In this document: piece after piece, positions 42,294 to 51,560 of the stretch | Layout of the letters: the number at the start of each line of letters is the position of its first letter | Position numbering within the stretch: position 1 is the first letter of the stretch | DNA from: Podarcis raffonei | Taxonomy: Eukaryota; Chordata; Lepidosauria; Squamata; Lacertidae | Direction of reading: 5' to 3' | Assembly: GCF_027172205.1 (NCBI RefSeq) | Contig: NC_070614.1 | Coordinates: 40,368,001 to 40,432,000, forward strand | Length of the DNA stretch: 64,000 bases | Position numbers and translations under genes: made by a program | The notes under the pieces: generated by a model | Told to the model about the DNA's origin: nothing | The model's database searches: none | Seen by the model: only the letters and a program-made list of their open reading frames with translations

Positions 42294-45200
42294 CCACCCA
42301 TCTGGCTGGGTTTCCCAGCCACTCTGGGCGGCTCCCAACAGAATTAAAAGCACAACAGAACATCAAACATTAAAAACTTTCCTAAACAGAGCTGCCTTCA
42401 GATGTCTTCTAAGAGTCAGATAGTTGTTTATTTCCTTGACATCTGATGGGAAGTTGTTCCACAGGGTGGGTGCCACCACTGATAAGGCCCTCTGCCTGGT
42501 ACCCTGTAATACGCCCCTAAGCGACTTACAAAGCTTTGAAAACATAAAGAGTGATATCAAATCCAAAAGGCAAGAGGCAAAATACCGCATTTTTCGCCCT
42601 ATAGGATGCACTTTTCCCCCTCCAAAAATGAAGGGGAAATGTGTGTGCGTCCTATGGGGCGAATGCAGGCTTTCGCTGAAGCCTGGAGAGCGAGAAGGGT
42701 CGGTGCGCACAGACCCCTCTTGCTCTTCAGGCTTCAGGAGATAGCAGCCTGTTCTGAGGGCTGGAGTCGGGGGAAGCTCGGGCTTCCCGCGCCCCAGCCC
42801 CGCGCCTGGGGGGAAATAATTTTTTCCCCTTTATTCCCCCCCCAAAAAAACTAGGTGTGCCCTATGGGCCGGTGTGCCCTATAGGGCAAAAAATACGGTA
42901 CATTGCAATCAAGACAGTACAAAATCCCTAGAACAGAGGCAGTGAAACAGCAGCAGAATGCATTGCCTCACTTTCAGATGGTGAAAGGCCTTTAGGCTCA
43001 TCCAAGACATGCTAAGCAGTGTGAGGGGGACACTCTGCAAATTCTCAGAGGCACTGCCACCATGTTATGGAGTGGTTCCAGTCTTTTGTGGTTCTGAGCC
43101 CTGGCCCCGGACCAAAGTGCTGCTTGAGTGCCCTTCTTGCTGTTAGAAGTGCAGCAGTGCTGCCATCTGCTGGCAAGGATGTGAAATGGCAAGTGATAAA
43201 AAGATGTATTCTCATTCTCTCTCTTCTCATCCCAGATGAAATAATGTCTCAGTTCCCAACCAGCAAAAGCCCAGGCGGAGACAAGGGCAAAGACAGGCCG
43301 GAAGAATCTATAGACGGCAGCTCCATTTCCCGGTAAGCAGATGGTTGATGGGGTAGTATGGGCGATCAATGGCAAGCAAAGGCATTGCACCAAAAGAGCT
43401 GTGCTTTAGGTCTTGGCAAACAGATGTTTGTTGCAAAATCCCATTTTCATCCCAGTGATCTATGTAGGCACAACCTGAGGCTCTCCAGGTGCTGTTGGAC
43501 TCCAACTCCCATCAGCTCCAACTCCCATGACCAGCTGGTAGGGAGGATGGGAATCGGAGTCCAGAATATATCAGGAGGCCCATAGTTTCCCCAGCCTTGC
43601 CATAGAGCAGAGGTGGGGAACTGGATCTGGCGGGGGGAGGGGGCAGATTATGAATTCCCACCATCCCACCTTGTGGGCCAACACTGACAGGTGGGCGGGG
43701 CCAGAATGGTGTCAGGTGACTGACAGCTGCCAAAGTTCCAAGGGGCTCAGCTGATCATTGCTTACACAGAGGCCTTTGAAGTCCTCTTGCATTTTTCTTC
43801 TGCTGGTGGTTACAGCAGGTTCCTTCGAAGGCAGACTTCTGGCCCCAGCAGGGATTCTTGTCAGCTGATCAGCACCAAGAGGGAGCCTTGCTTGCAAAGG
43901 AACAATTGGGGGCTCACTTTAAGCTCCCGGTTGGTTACTTTGCAACCACGTCCATACCTGATGCCACATTTGGTGCCAGGTCATGTGGGTGTGGTTTAAG
44001 GGGAGTGGCTTCATGGGCCTAATTAGGCCTCTGGACCACTGCTGTGCGGCTAGGATTGCCATATTTCAAAAAGTAAAAACCAGGATAGTTGCTGAGTTTT
44101 CCTAAACATTTTTATTCATTCAAATCCCAAAATTGCTGAGCTTAATTTTTTTATTTTTTACAAAAACTCAAATAAATCCCATGATTTTCGGTTTGCTTGT
44201 CCCCAGATGTCACTTCTGCCTTTGAAATCCTGGATGTATGGCAGCCCTAGTACAGTTTGCCTTCTTTCTTCTACCCCACAGACATTCCTAAGATCTTAAC
44301 CAGGTTCAAATGCAAACACTTTGAGTTGCTTTCACAGCATCCCAGTGAGGATGGGTTTGCTACTATATTCCCATATACAGACTACAGCTTATGGGAGAGG
44401 TGGGACCTGTTGTTGCCACTCCCTCACCTGAGAGAGAGTCTGTATCTTTCAGAGTTTCGTGGAAGGGAGAATTTTCCTGTCCCAGTACTACTGGGGTAAA
44501 GGAAGCCATGCTGGTGGATTCCCCATAGTAAAGTACAGAAGCCATCAGTGTGTCTGTAGATGGCTGCCAAAGTGGGCTTTGAGTCACTAAAATGAAGGAT
44601 CTGTAAAATATCTCAGAATCAAACTGCAATTGAGAGAACTGGATCTTTGTTCATGCCCCTTGATGCTGCGTTCTTACTCTCAGGTCAACAGCTCCTCCGC
44701 CTGCAAAGCCATCGGCTACGTCTGCCACCTTAGAGCTGGACAAGCTGATGGCCTCCCTGTCAGATTTCCGGGTCCAGAGCAATGTGAGTGTGGGGCTCGG
44801 GTACCACTGGGACTGAAGAAGGGGTGGAGTGGGGTTACTTCCAGGGCTGTTCGTGATTTGGTGATAGGAACCTGCAAACACAGGGATTGTGTGCATAATT
44901 ACAAACCTGAAAAGCCCAGATTTCTTTTTTTTTAAAAAAAGGCAAGGGAAGCTTTTAATATTTGATGAATTATTGTATTTTCATATTTTGCTGGAAGCCG
45001 CCCAGAGTGTCTGGGGAAACCCAGACAGATGGGTGGGAAAGAAAGAAATATTATTATTGGTGGATGAGGGGAGCAAAGGGCAAAGAGGGGACTGGAAGGA
45101 GCAGGGAGCATTTGCTGCCTTCGACAATAATGAAGTAAGATGGAGCAATGTTAAAGCTAGACACACAGGTGTGCCAAAATTCATGGGTGCTGAAACTGAG

Positions 45201-48200
45201 GAGGCCATTTCACCCAAATGTGCTCGATGGGATGATGGAAATTCTCCATTGGTTCGGGGCGGGAAGAGAGGAAACATTCAAAGTTGTCTGGAAATGTCTT
45301 TTTTGTGTGTGAGAAATCTCAGCTCTACCCATATCCATCTCTGACCTTCTAGCTCCCAGGAGCCTCCACCTCCACCACTGTGTCGCCCCCTCCAGCTCCT
45401 GCCCGAGTCTCCTCAGCGCAGCTGCCGGTGGTCTCATCCGTCTGCCCCAGCCCCGCTGCTGCGCCCCCACAGACCTCCCCAGCGCAGCCGAGCGGGAACC
45501 TGGACAGTATGCTTGTGATGCTGGAGTCAGATCTCAGCCGCCAAGGGATCTCCACCACTGCCAAGGGGCTGTGCGCATCCTGCCAGAAACCCATCGCAGG
45601 GCAGGTGAGTGCCGGCTGGTGGTGGAGAGCGGGCTTCTCCTTGGAGGGGTCATCAGGTGGGGCAGATAGATGATTGCCAAAGGCTGAAAAAGGGGAAAGA
45701 CCAGGCTGGAGAAAGATGGATTTGGGATTAGGGAGGGACTCCTCAACCAAGTTTTTGTGTATAAAGGTAAAGGGACCCCTGACCATTAGGTCCAGTCATG
45801 GCTGACTCTGGGGTTGCGACGCTCATTTCGCTTTATTGGCCGAGGGAGCCGGCGTACAGCTTCCGGGTCATGTGGCCAGCATGACTAAGCCGCTTCTGGT
45901 GAACCAGAGCAGTGCACGGAAACGCCGTTTACCTTCCCGCCGGGGTGGTACCTATTTATCTACTTGCACTTTGATGTGCTTTCATACTGTTAGGTTGGCA
46001 GGAGCTGGGACCGAGCAACGGGAGCTCACCCCATCACGGGGATTCGAACCGCCGACCTTCTGATCGGCAAGTCCTAGGCTCTGTGGTTTAACCCACAGCG
46101 CCACCCGCTGTTTTTGGGCATGCCGTCGGCCATTTTCAAGGGCCACAGAATCTTGCCACAATTGTCACTCCCAACTTCTTTAGAAGTTCTTGGCCACTGC
46201 TGGACGTAGCATGAGAAACAGAGGTGCGCCACCCTGTGTGGTACGCATGACCTGCTCCCTCTCAAAACTTGCGAGTCCCAGAATCATCTGTCGCTACCTA
46301 AACTCAGGTGGATCTTTGCTTTCCCTGCCTCCTCTCCCCGCTCCCATTTGCCCAGGTGGTCACAGCATTGGGAAGTACCTGGCACCCTGAGCATTTTGTG
46401 TGCAGCCACTGCCAGAAGGAGATGGGGGGCAGCAACTTCTTTGAGAAGGATGGCGCCCCCTACTGCGAGAGGGACTACTTCCAGCTCTTTTCGCCCCGCT
46501 GTGGACTCTGCAATGAACCCATCCTGGACGTGAGTTACCCTAACCCTCAGCTAGTTCTTACTTCCTTACAGATGGTTGTAGAATACTGTACAGCCCTGAG
46601 AGACTCTCAGTGCCTCACAAAAGATTTGCACAAAAAAAGCATATTAAAAAAAATTATACAGGGAAATAACATCACAGTTAGAGGCAACCGAGCTTTGTGA
46701 GGCAGGAATCTTTTGTTTGATGTGGGGCTTGAACTCATAACCCTGAGATTAAGAGTCTCATGCTCTACCGACTGAGCTATTATTTCAGGGCTGGTGCACA
46801 TGGTACCTTCCGGGGGTTGTTGGACTCCATCTCCCATCAGCCCCAGAAGGTGTAGCCAATGGTTAAGGATGATGGGAGTTGTAGTCCAACTACATTTTGA
46901 TGCATTACATTGGCTACCCCTCATTAATTTCCTTCAGTTTCATGCTGCAAGACAGACCACCCTGAGGCATCATTTCTGTTTTATTCTTTTGTGGAGAGGG
47001 CTGCTGTTGCCTTCTTTGGTGATTCAGACCATTCTCCTAGATCTCTGGTCATTACGTGCTGCAAAAAAATTGTGCCAAATGTTCTTAAAGTACACCACTC
47101 CCCGCCCCCCGGTCCTTTTGCACTTTTACAGTTGGAGTATATCAAGAGCAATCCTTTGAACCCTAGACCAAAACTCCATTCCTCTCCCTTCCTGATGAAA
47201 CCTAAAACGGCACTCCAAGCATGGGCAGTGTGTCTGAATCCAGTGTAATCCAGAAAATGTTACTGAATATGACAACAGTATACAGGGCTTGCCTGCTTTT
47301 CGTGGCACGTTTGGATTTTTGAGCAAGTGCTGTGGGCGCCGGTCAAAAAATGGCTGCCGTGGCGGCAGCATGGCACAACACAAAATGGCTGCCATGTGTG
47401 AAAGAGTGGGAGAAGAGATAGGACCACACAGTGGTATGGACATGTGGGCATGTTCCAGTCCATACAGGAACTGAACAGGAGGTGCAAATGATCTCTTGCA
47501 CATTGTCATTTTTTTGGAGGGGATATTTATGGAGACCGTTTGTGGGTGCCAGAGTGGCAAGGAGACACCAAAGGGGCCAAGCCTGGGAAACACAGGCCTG
47601 TTGTGTCTAGTTTGCTGCTTTGCTGCCAAGTTGCTGTTTCCTCATTGACGCGACCTCCTTTTCCCCCCTGCCCCGCATCCACCTGACTCGTGTAGAAAAT
47701 GGTGACCGCATTGGATAAGAACTGGCACCCAGAGCACTTCTGCTGCGTCAAGTGTGGGCGGCCCTTTGGGGAGGAAGGTGAGTGTTGGCGGGGCCTTAGT
47801 GAGTGGCCCCTCAAATGACGGGCGGGGAAGAAAAACAACAAAACACACTCACACACACAGAGGCATGATTAGTTTTCCTTGGAAATAGGGGATAAAGAAT
47901 TATAGGCCCGTTTGTATTTTACGTGTAAGCTTACTGTAGTTTATGAGACAACATGGCTAGAGCAGAGACAGGGAAACTTCCTCACCCTGAGGGCCACATT
48001 TTTCTTGTGGGAATCCTTCCCGGGGCCGTATGCCAATTGCCTACCCTCCGACAATTCTCCACTGAAAATAGAGGACTTCCTAAGGTAAAAGCAGGACATT
48101 CAGGGGTTCGGATCAGAAACCGGGAGGGCTTCTGTGATTCCAGGACTGTCCCATGAAAATAGGGATGCTTGGAGGGTCTGCAATAGTGAACATGGCAAAA

Positions 48201-50337
48201 GTGTGGACAGCCCACCCCAATCCCCCATCCACGGAAACACGCGGCAATAGCTTAGTTCAAGGACCCCTTGTTGTTCCCCGCAGGCTTCCACGAGAAGGAC
48301 GGGAAGCAGTACTGCCGCCAGGACTTCTACGAGCTCTTCTCCACCCGCTGCCAGGGGTGCAGCCAGGCCATCTTGGAGAACTACATCTCGGCCCTGAATG
48401 CCTTGTGGCACCCAGAATGCTTTGTTTGCAGGGTATGCATGTCCGGACAGGGGCCCTATGGCTGGCAGGGCTTCATGGGGGTGCGGGGAAGCCAATGAGG
48501 GAGGCAGCCAAGTGAGAAAGTGATGGGTTAATTAGGGCTCCACCCAAAGTCCCTCAGGGAACTTTTCCTGCAAAAATTGGTGGGTGGGTGGGTGTTGGGG
48601 ATCAGCGAATGAAAATCTGGACATGGGCTGCGTTTACTCAATACATTTAAAGCACTGTGATACACTTTAAACAGCTGTGGCTTCCCCCACAGAATTCTGG
48701 GAGCTGTAGTTTGTTGTTAGGAGGCCCCTATTCCCCTCACAGAGCTACGATTTCCAGAGATGTTTAAGAATCTGTCCCTCTTCACTCTGGGGATTGTAAC
48801 TCAGCTAGTGGTAGTGGGGAATAGGGGGCTGATGCTAAGGAAACCTTGCTGATGTGAACAGCAGTTGGTGGAGGGAGGCAGCTGAGATATCTGGATTTTT
48901 TTTGGGGGGGGGGATAACTTCCATTTCCCAATGCTAATTGTACTCAAGAGTAAGGTAAAGGTAAAGGTACCCCTGCCCGTACGGGCCAGTCGTGACCGAC
49001 TCTGGGGTTGCGTGCTCATCTCGCTTAAGAGGCCGGGAGCCAGCGCTGTCTGAAGACACGTGCCCAGCGTGACGAAGCTGCTCTGGCGAGCCTGCACCAG
49101 CGCAGCACACGGAAACGCCGTTTACCTTCCCGCTATAAAGCGGTACCTATTTATCTACTTGCACTTAGGGGTGCTTTCGAACTGCTAGGTGGGCAGGAGC
49201 TGGGACCGAACAATGGGAGCTCACCCCGCCGCGGGGATTCGAACCGCCGACCATACGATCGGAAAGTCCTAGGCGCTGAGGTTTTACCCACAGCGCCACC
49301 CGCGTCCCTGTACTCAAGAGTAGCCCAGTTAAAATCAATGGACCTAAATTACTATTGGCCATTAGTTTCAATGGGTCTACATTGAGTAGAATTAACATTG
49401 GATCCAAACCACAGTGTCCAGGACTTGGTGTGAGATGCGAGTGGCACTGACCGTAGTGCTATCACCTCAATTGAAAATTTCTGAGAAAATCCAGCATTAT
49501 CCCATTGGATTTCAAAAGAGGAATTGATTTTTAAAATAATTAAGAGCAGTTAAGAGGGATAAATTTATCCAGGCCCACCCCACCCCCAATTTGGAGGTTA
49601 TTTAAAGCCACAATAACAGAAACTCATCTAGAAAGTAGGAATGGAAGCGATCAAGTCCAATAAGATATTGGCACGTGGTTTACAAGCAACAAAGCTTCTC
49701 CTCAACAGTGGAAGGTCTTGCCCAAGTGAGGAAACGAAAAGGAGCACAAATTCTGGCAAAGCAAAGTTAACAAAAAGGGAAATTGAGGACCATGCTGAAA
49801 GTGTGAGCACCAAAAATAAAAAATACACAAGATGTAGAAAACAAGATGTAGCTGGACCACTAAATAAGAGTTGTTCCCTACACAGGGGTGTGTGGCACCT
49901 TCAATGTGCATTTTTTGGCAAATGCTGAAGATGCACCTGTTTACCCTGGCCGTTGACTCCCAAGATGTGTATTTTTAGGCCCTGGCGTATTTTTGTAAGT
50001 TGTTTTAAACTATTTTTTTCACGTTGCATTTCAAATTGCTGAAACGCCTCTGCCTTTGTCCCTGCTGCAGGAGTGCTACACGCCATTTGTGAACGGGAGC
50101 TTCTTTGAGCACGCCGGCCGCCCGTTCTGCGAGATCCACTACCACAAGCAGCGCGGCTCGCTCTGTTCGGGCTGCGAGAAGCCCATCACCGGCCGCTGCA
50201 TCACGGCCATGGCGCGCAAGTTCCACCCCGAGCATTTTGTCTGCGCCTTCTGCCTCAAGCAGCTCAACAAGGGCACCTTCAAGGAGCAGAACGACAAGCC
50301 CTACTGCCACCCTTGCTTCATCAAGCTCTTTGGGTGA
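29096..50337 (+). CDS. TGFB1I1: TGFB1I1 (Hic-5), paxillin-family LIM protein (gene span)
   Basis: Hic-5 is a focal-adhesion scaffold that also acts in the nucleus as a coactivator for steroid receptors and SMAD signalling. Eleven exons join in phase to 504 codons plus stop (human 461 as I recall). LD motifs: LDALLADLE (residues 4-12), LDRLLQEL (116-123), LDKLMASL (182-189), LDSMLVML (247-254). Four LIM domains begin at C271, C330, C389 and C448, each with the CxxC...HxxxxF[VC]C pattern ([44 protein letters not shown]). The protein ends KLFG as in the paxillin family. HLYSTV (Y83) matches the human Tyr60 context. Residues 13-110 and 200-245 are Pro/Ser-rich linkers. It lies about 5 kb downstream of ARMC5 on the same strand, as in mammals. 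Confidence 0.96.
30405..30750. mobile_element. MITE-A copy 4, most complete
   Basis: Runs from 'ggccacatctgcatcacacc' with TTTAAAGCA to 'tgctttaaatgtgtggatac', so the ends are inverted. Inner parts include 'gggaactctgggaattgta' and 'actacagttcccatgagact'. No coding potential. Confidence 0.65.
30756..31199. mobile_element. hAT-like transposon remnant
   Basis: Left terminus CAGGGGTTTCCAGACTGTCC; right terminus GGACCACAGTTTGGGAACCT then CTG, the inverse. It carries a minisatellite inside. The target-site duplication has decayed. Confidence 0.6.
30927..31010. repeat. 15-bp minisatellite (CACAGAATACAATTC)
   Basis: Five to six diverging copies of CACAGAATACAATTC or shortened CACAGAATCC forms, inside a hAT remnant. 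Confidence 0.8.
32875..32923. repeat. (TAA)n microsatellite
   Basis: About 15 perfect TAA units. Confidence 0.9.
34354..34410 (+). mobile_element. tRNA-Lys SINE fragment
   Basis: 'ttaatctcagggttgtgggt' and 'ttgagccccatgttgggtaa' are the anticodon-arm end and T arm of a tRNA-Lys head. It is preceded by a MIR-like piece (34310-34352). Confidence 0.55.
34482..34616. mobile_element. Palindromic hAT MITE, well preserved, TSD GTATAATC
   Basis: 135 bp with 16-bp inverted ends CAGGCATAGGCAAACT. It is flanked by the exact 8-bp duplication GTATAATC at 34474-34481 and 34617-34624. The arms carry 'gactacaactcccatcatcc' and its inverse, separated by a short loop. It has no transposase. Confidence 0.92.
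34900..35080. repeat. Interspersed palindromic repeat (GATTGCAGCCTAAG type)
   Basis: 'cttaggctgcaatcttaacc' and 'cagtggggcttgctccca' are parts of a common amniote repeat; the element resembles 12408-12440 and 59850-59910. Class unresolved. Confidence 0.4.
35410..35556 (+). mobile_element. tRNA-derived SINE (Ala-like head)
   Basis: 'agagcacatgctttgcatgg' resembles a tRNA-Ala anticodon region. It is followed by 'aaaccctggagagctgctgc', 'cagtcagtgtcaacagtatt' and 'tgaggtagatggaccgatgg'. Inverse copies lie at 3912-4012 and 41040-41185. Confidence 0.6.
37069..37226 (+). CDS. TGFB1I1: TGFB1I1 exon 2 (LD1)
   Basis: Starts after CCGTACTAG with [18 protein letters not shown] and ends NNPQQQ/GTAAGC in phase 0. 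It completes LD1 across the junction. Confidence 0.94.
37427..37644. mobile_element. MITE with GTACCTCGG-type ends
   Basis: Left 'tttgtacctcggacgttgaa', right 'gacttctgaggtatgactgt' (inverted TACAGTCATACCTCAGAAG). It resembles a frequent squamate MITE. Confidence 0.5.
37680..38220 (-). mobile_element. LINE 3' end fragment (L2/CR1-like)
   Basis: Shows 'gaaagaggaaggtcttcagt' and 'ggggagggaattctaaagga', which match the 3' region of a common squamate LINE read on the minus strand. The right boundary is approximate. Confidence 0.5.
38609..38664 (+). repeat. 28-bp tandem duplication
   Basis: Two copies (38609-38636, 38637-38664) starting AACTATGGTTTATTTACTGT, one base apart. Confidence 0.85.
38688..39051. 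mobile_element. hAT-like transposon fragment
   Basis: CAGGAATGGGGAACCC at the left; CTCCTCACTCCTG at the right as its imperfect inverse. It includes 'gactgagggccacatttcct'. Similar left ends lie at 43608, 47958 and 53456. Confidence 0.55.
39424..39503 (+). CDS. TGFB1I1: TGFB1I1 exon 3
   Basis: 80 nt after [32 protein letters not shown] then DKEHLY. It ends in phase 2 at CAG/GTAAAC. The DKEHLYS tract matches human DKDHLYS. Confidence 0.92.
39835..39942 (+). mobile_element. L2 LINE 3' tail with simple repeat
   Basis: 'ggaagctgcccagagtggca' and 'cagatgggcggaa' are the L2 3' end; the tail has become (CAG)n(CAA)n(CAATAA)n. Confidence 0.6.
39943..40055. mobile_element. Palindromic hAT MITE, diverged
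   Basis: 'cagatgttgttggactacaa' and 'gctgatgggagctgtagtcc' are its arms. It directly follows the L2 simple-repeat tail. Confidence 0.55.
40715..40857 (+). CDS. TGFB1I1: TGFB1I1 exon 4 (LD2)
   Basis: Starts after [29 protein letters not shown] through [18 protein letters not shown]. Donor ACAG/GTATGG, phase 1. Confidence 0.95.
41040..41185 (-). mobile_element. tRNA-derived SINE, inverse orientation
   Basis: 'aagaagctgccttattctga' and 'ctggctggcagcagctgtcc' are the inverse of the SINE at 35410. A tRNA-like 'ggtttgaacct' region ends it. Confidence 0.5.
41690..41812. mobile_element. Palindromic hAT MITE, diverged
   Basis: The arms 'gggctacaactcccatcgtt' and 'aatgggatttgtagtccgac' mirror each other around 'ccactggctaagctggtc'. 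Confidence 0.55.
42236..42535 (-). mobile_element. L2 LINE 3' end with (TTA)n tail
   Basis: (TTA)n at 42255-42290, then 'cccatctggctgggtttccc' and 'gccttcagatgtcttctaag'. It closely parallels 16018-16240. Minus-strand reading gives [20 protein letters not shown], the end of L2 ORF2. Confidence 0.75.
42583..42900. mobile_element. MITE with TACCG(T/C)ATTTTT termini
   Basis: Starts TACCGCATTTTTCGCCCTAT and ends ATAGGGCAAAAAATACGGTA, its near-exact inverse. The interior has mirrored 'ggatgcacttttccccc' and 'gggaaatgtgtgtgcgtcc'. Confidence 0.75.
43236..43332 (+). CDS. TGFB1I1: TGFB1I1 exon 5
   Basis: 97 nt after [28 protein letters not shown] through SISR; ends CCG/GTAAGC in phase 2. DEIMSQFP is strongly conserved. 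Confidence 0.94.
43333..44683. other. TGFB1I1 intron 5
   Basis: Contains a diverged MITE (43473-43600) and the left end of a hAT-like repeat (43608-43725). 43,730-44,683 has nothing recognised. Confidence 0.55.
43473..43600. mobile_element. Palindromic hAT MITE, diverged with internal duplication
   Basis: 'gttggactccaactcccatc' is mirrored by 'gatgggaatcggagtcc'. CTCCAACTCCCAT occurs twice in the left arm. Confidence 0.5.
44684..44783 (+). CDS. TGFB1I1: TGFB1I1 exon 6 (LD3)
   Basis: 100 nt after [30 protein letters not shown] then [13 protein letters not shown]; donor AAT/GTGAGT, phase 0. Confidence 0.95.
44784..45352. other. TGFB1I1 intron 6
   Basis: Holds an L2 3' tail (44945-45058: 'ggaagccgcccagagtgtct', 'cagacagatgggtgg', then ATTATTATTGG). 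Nothing else. Confidence 0.6.
45353..45604 (+). CDS. TGFB1I1: TGFB1I1 exon 7 (LD4 and LIM1 start)
   Basis: 252 nt after CCTTCTAG: a Pro/Ser/Val-rich linker, [17 protein letters not shown], then [13 protein letters not shown], the first zinc-binding cysteines of LIM1. Donor CAG/GTGAGT, phase 0. Confidence 0.95.
45605..46355. other. TGFB1I1 intron 7
   Basis: About half is a Sauria SINE (45764-46109). The rest is unrecognised. Confidence 0.65.
45764..46109 (-). mobile_element. Sauria SINE, near full length
   Basis: On the minus strand: 'cgggtggcgctgtgggttaa' head with A box, B box 'ggcggttcgaatcc', 'aacggcgtttccgtgcactg', 'agtcatgctggccacatgac', and the BovB-like end 'ggggtccctttacc'. Weak flanking duplication GTTTTTG. 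Confidence 0.88.
46356..46529 (+). CDS. TGFB1I1: TGFB1I1 exon 8 (LIM1, LIM2 start)
   Basis: 174 nt after [44 protein letters not shown], then [11 protein letters not shown]. Phase 0 at both ends. Confidence 0.96.
46698..46789 (-). mobile_element. tRNA-Lys SINE, head part
   Basis: The minus strand reads 'agctcagtcggtagagcatg', 'agactcttaatctcagggtt' and 'gagttcaagccccacatc'. It keeps the CTT anticodon region of tRNA-Lys. Confidence 0.7.
46800..46905. mobile_element. Palindromic hAT MITE, diverged
   Basis: 'gttgttggactccatctccc' and 'gatgatgggagttgtagtcc' are its arms. It lies right next to the SINE head. Confidence 0.55.
47696..47777 (+). CDS. TGFB1I1: TGFB1I1 exon 9 (LIM2 middle)
   Basis: 82 nt after [29 protein letters not shown] then GRPFGEE; donor AAG/GTGAGT, phase 1. 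Confidence 0.95.
47778..48283. other. TGFB1I1 intron 9
   Basis: Most of 47958-48190 resembles the hAT-like repeat with 'ctgagggccacatttttctt'. No exon. Confidence 0.45.
48284..48432 (+). CDS. TGFB1I1: TGFB1I1 exon 10 (LIM2 end, LIM3 start)
   Basis: 149 nt after [30 protein letters not shown], then [20 protein letters not shown] and WHPECFVCR; donor AGG/GTATGC, phase 0. Confidence 0.96.
48627..48863. mobile_element. MITE-A copy 5
   Basis: 'acatttaaagcactgtgata', 'agaattctgggagctgtagt' and 'agagctacgatttccagag' in family order. Confidence 0.6.
48953..49308 (-). mobile_element. Sauria SINE, full length, 14-bp TSD
   Basis: 356 bp flanked by TGTACTCAAGAGTA at 48939-48952 and 49309-49322. The tRNA-like head, B box 'ggcggttcgaatcc' and BovB-like end 'ggtacctttacctttacc' are complete. 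Its middle section differs from the other copies. Confidence 0.92.
50071..50337 (+). CDS. TGFB1I1: TGFB1I1 exon 11 (LIM3 end, LIM4, stop)
   Basis: Starts after [31 protein letters not shown], then [22 protein letters not shown], and the C-terminus CFIKLFG followed by TGA. Confidence 0.97.
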   Translation, partial: ECYTPFVNGSFFEHAGRPFCEIHYHKQRGSLCSGCEKPITGRCITAMARKFHPEHFVCAFCLKQLNKGTFKEQNDKPYCHPCFIKLFG

Positions 50338-51560
50338 CCAGGAGGGCGCCACGGCCGCGCCATGCCCGCTACCAGCATGGGAAAAGGGAAGGCCCACCAA
50401 TCCCAGCCTTTGACCAAGCCACGCCCACTGCCACACATGGGAGAGGCCTGTGCCTTATGGGTTCCACCCCGGCGGAGCCACCACACGATTGCCAAAGCCA
50501 CGCCTCTAGCCAAAGGCGAGAAGCTGGACTTGTCCGCTTCTCCCACTCTACTCAGGAGCCAATCCCATCGCAGCCACGAGCAGCCAATCCTTGGCCCTCA
50601 CCCCCCGTCACATGCTACTTTAAGCCACACCCACACAGCGCCAGCGCTTCAGACAGGAGGCAGTGCCTTAAGCCGCAACTCACACAAGACTAGCTGGCGA
50701 TGTCATCCAGGTAGAAGGCGGGGCCATAAAGAAGCCACACCCCTCCGTTCCCTGTGAAGTCTGTTCCTGCAATGCCGTCCAGTAGCGTGTCAGAAAGAAG
50801 CACCTGAAACCCATCTCCCTACTCTCAAGCCATAAAAGCCATTCAGGTGGGAGGTGGGGGGGAAAAACCCTTTACTTCCAGGTCCTTTGGTATCTTTTAC
50901 CGCTTTTGCCTTCGGGTGCAAGGTGAGGGGCTATTTCACTTCGGGGCTGCCCTAAAGCACTTACGATTGTGATCAAGTATGATCTAAAATGGTTCAACTA
51001 CAAGAGGGGAGAGGCAGCAGTAACTCTGTGGCCCATCCTTCGGTGGCAGAGATTTTGGGGCGAGTTTACGTGTAAACAGCTTTGACACCACCCCAAGGGT
51101 TATATCTGTGAGCTGTCAGTGGAATTTGGGAAGATGCCTCTCTCCCTTAGTGTCCTAAGGAGGTTAGTGGTGTGGCAAGAGTGAAGCCTCCCTAATGTAG
51201 CAACTTTGGGTAGATGACCGGCTGGTGTTGAGGAAAGGAAGTGGCATACCACCCCACCTCCCTTTGCATGTTGCAGTTTTAAAAAAGCCCTGGATTGCAA
51301 ATAATTAAAACACTTTTGGTGTGGGTTTTAAAGCATCAAGGAGGAAGGGAATGGGTGGGTGGGGGAATGTGCCTGAGCTTGCAGTTTTACTTTATCAGGG
51401 TCATTAAAAAAAAAAAATCTTACGGTGTAAACCCAAATTGAGGCTTTTATTATGATAGAACTTGGGTCGGGAGTCCAAGGAGCATGTGGTTTTCCTTCTG
51501 CCGCCAACTTTTTACCCTCACACTGCTGTATATTATATAATAAAATTCACGTATATTAAA
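50338..51560 (+). other. TGFB1I1: TGFB1I1 3' untranslated region
   Basis: About 1.2 kb from the stop to just past the AATAAA at 51539. No interspersed repeat is visible. The start is rich in GCCACRCC-like segments. Confidence 0.65.
51539..51544 (+). terminator. TGFB1I1: TGFB1I1 polyadenylation signal AATAAA
   Basis: Canonical hexamer in an AT-rich setting (TATATAATAAAATTC), 1.2 kb past the stop codon. Confidence 0.7.

Larger units (their letters stand above)
40858..43235. other. TGFB1I1 intron 4
   Basis: Contains a SINE (41040-41185), a MITE (41690-41812), an L2 3' end (42236-42535) and a TACCG-type MITE (42583-42900). Confidence 0.6.
46530..47695. other. TGFB1I1 intron 8
   Basis: Contains a tRNA-Lys SINE fragment (46698-46789) and a MITE (46800-46905). 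46,910-47,695 has nothing recognised. Confidence 0.55.
48433..50070. other. TGFB1I1 intron 10
   Basis: Contains MITE-A copy 5 (48627-48863), a Sauria SINE with duplication (48953-49308) and a palindromic repeat (49311-49400). 49,400-50,070 is unrecognised, with a purine-rich frame at 49641-49928 that has no family match. Confidence 0.6.

Noticed and set aside
49641-49928. Lys-rich 95-codon frame in TGFB1I1 intron 10
   Set aside because: Looks like A-rich repeat-derived sequence; no known domain and no splice fit.
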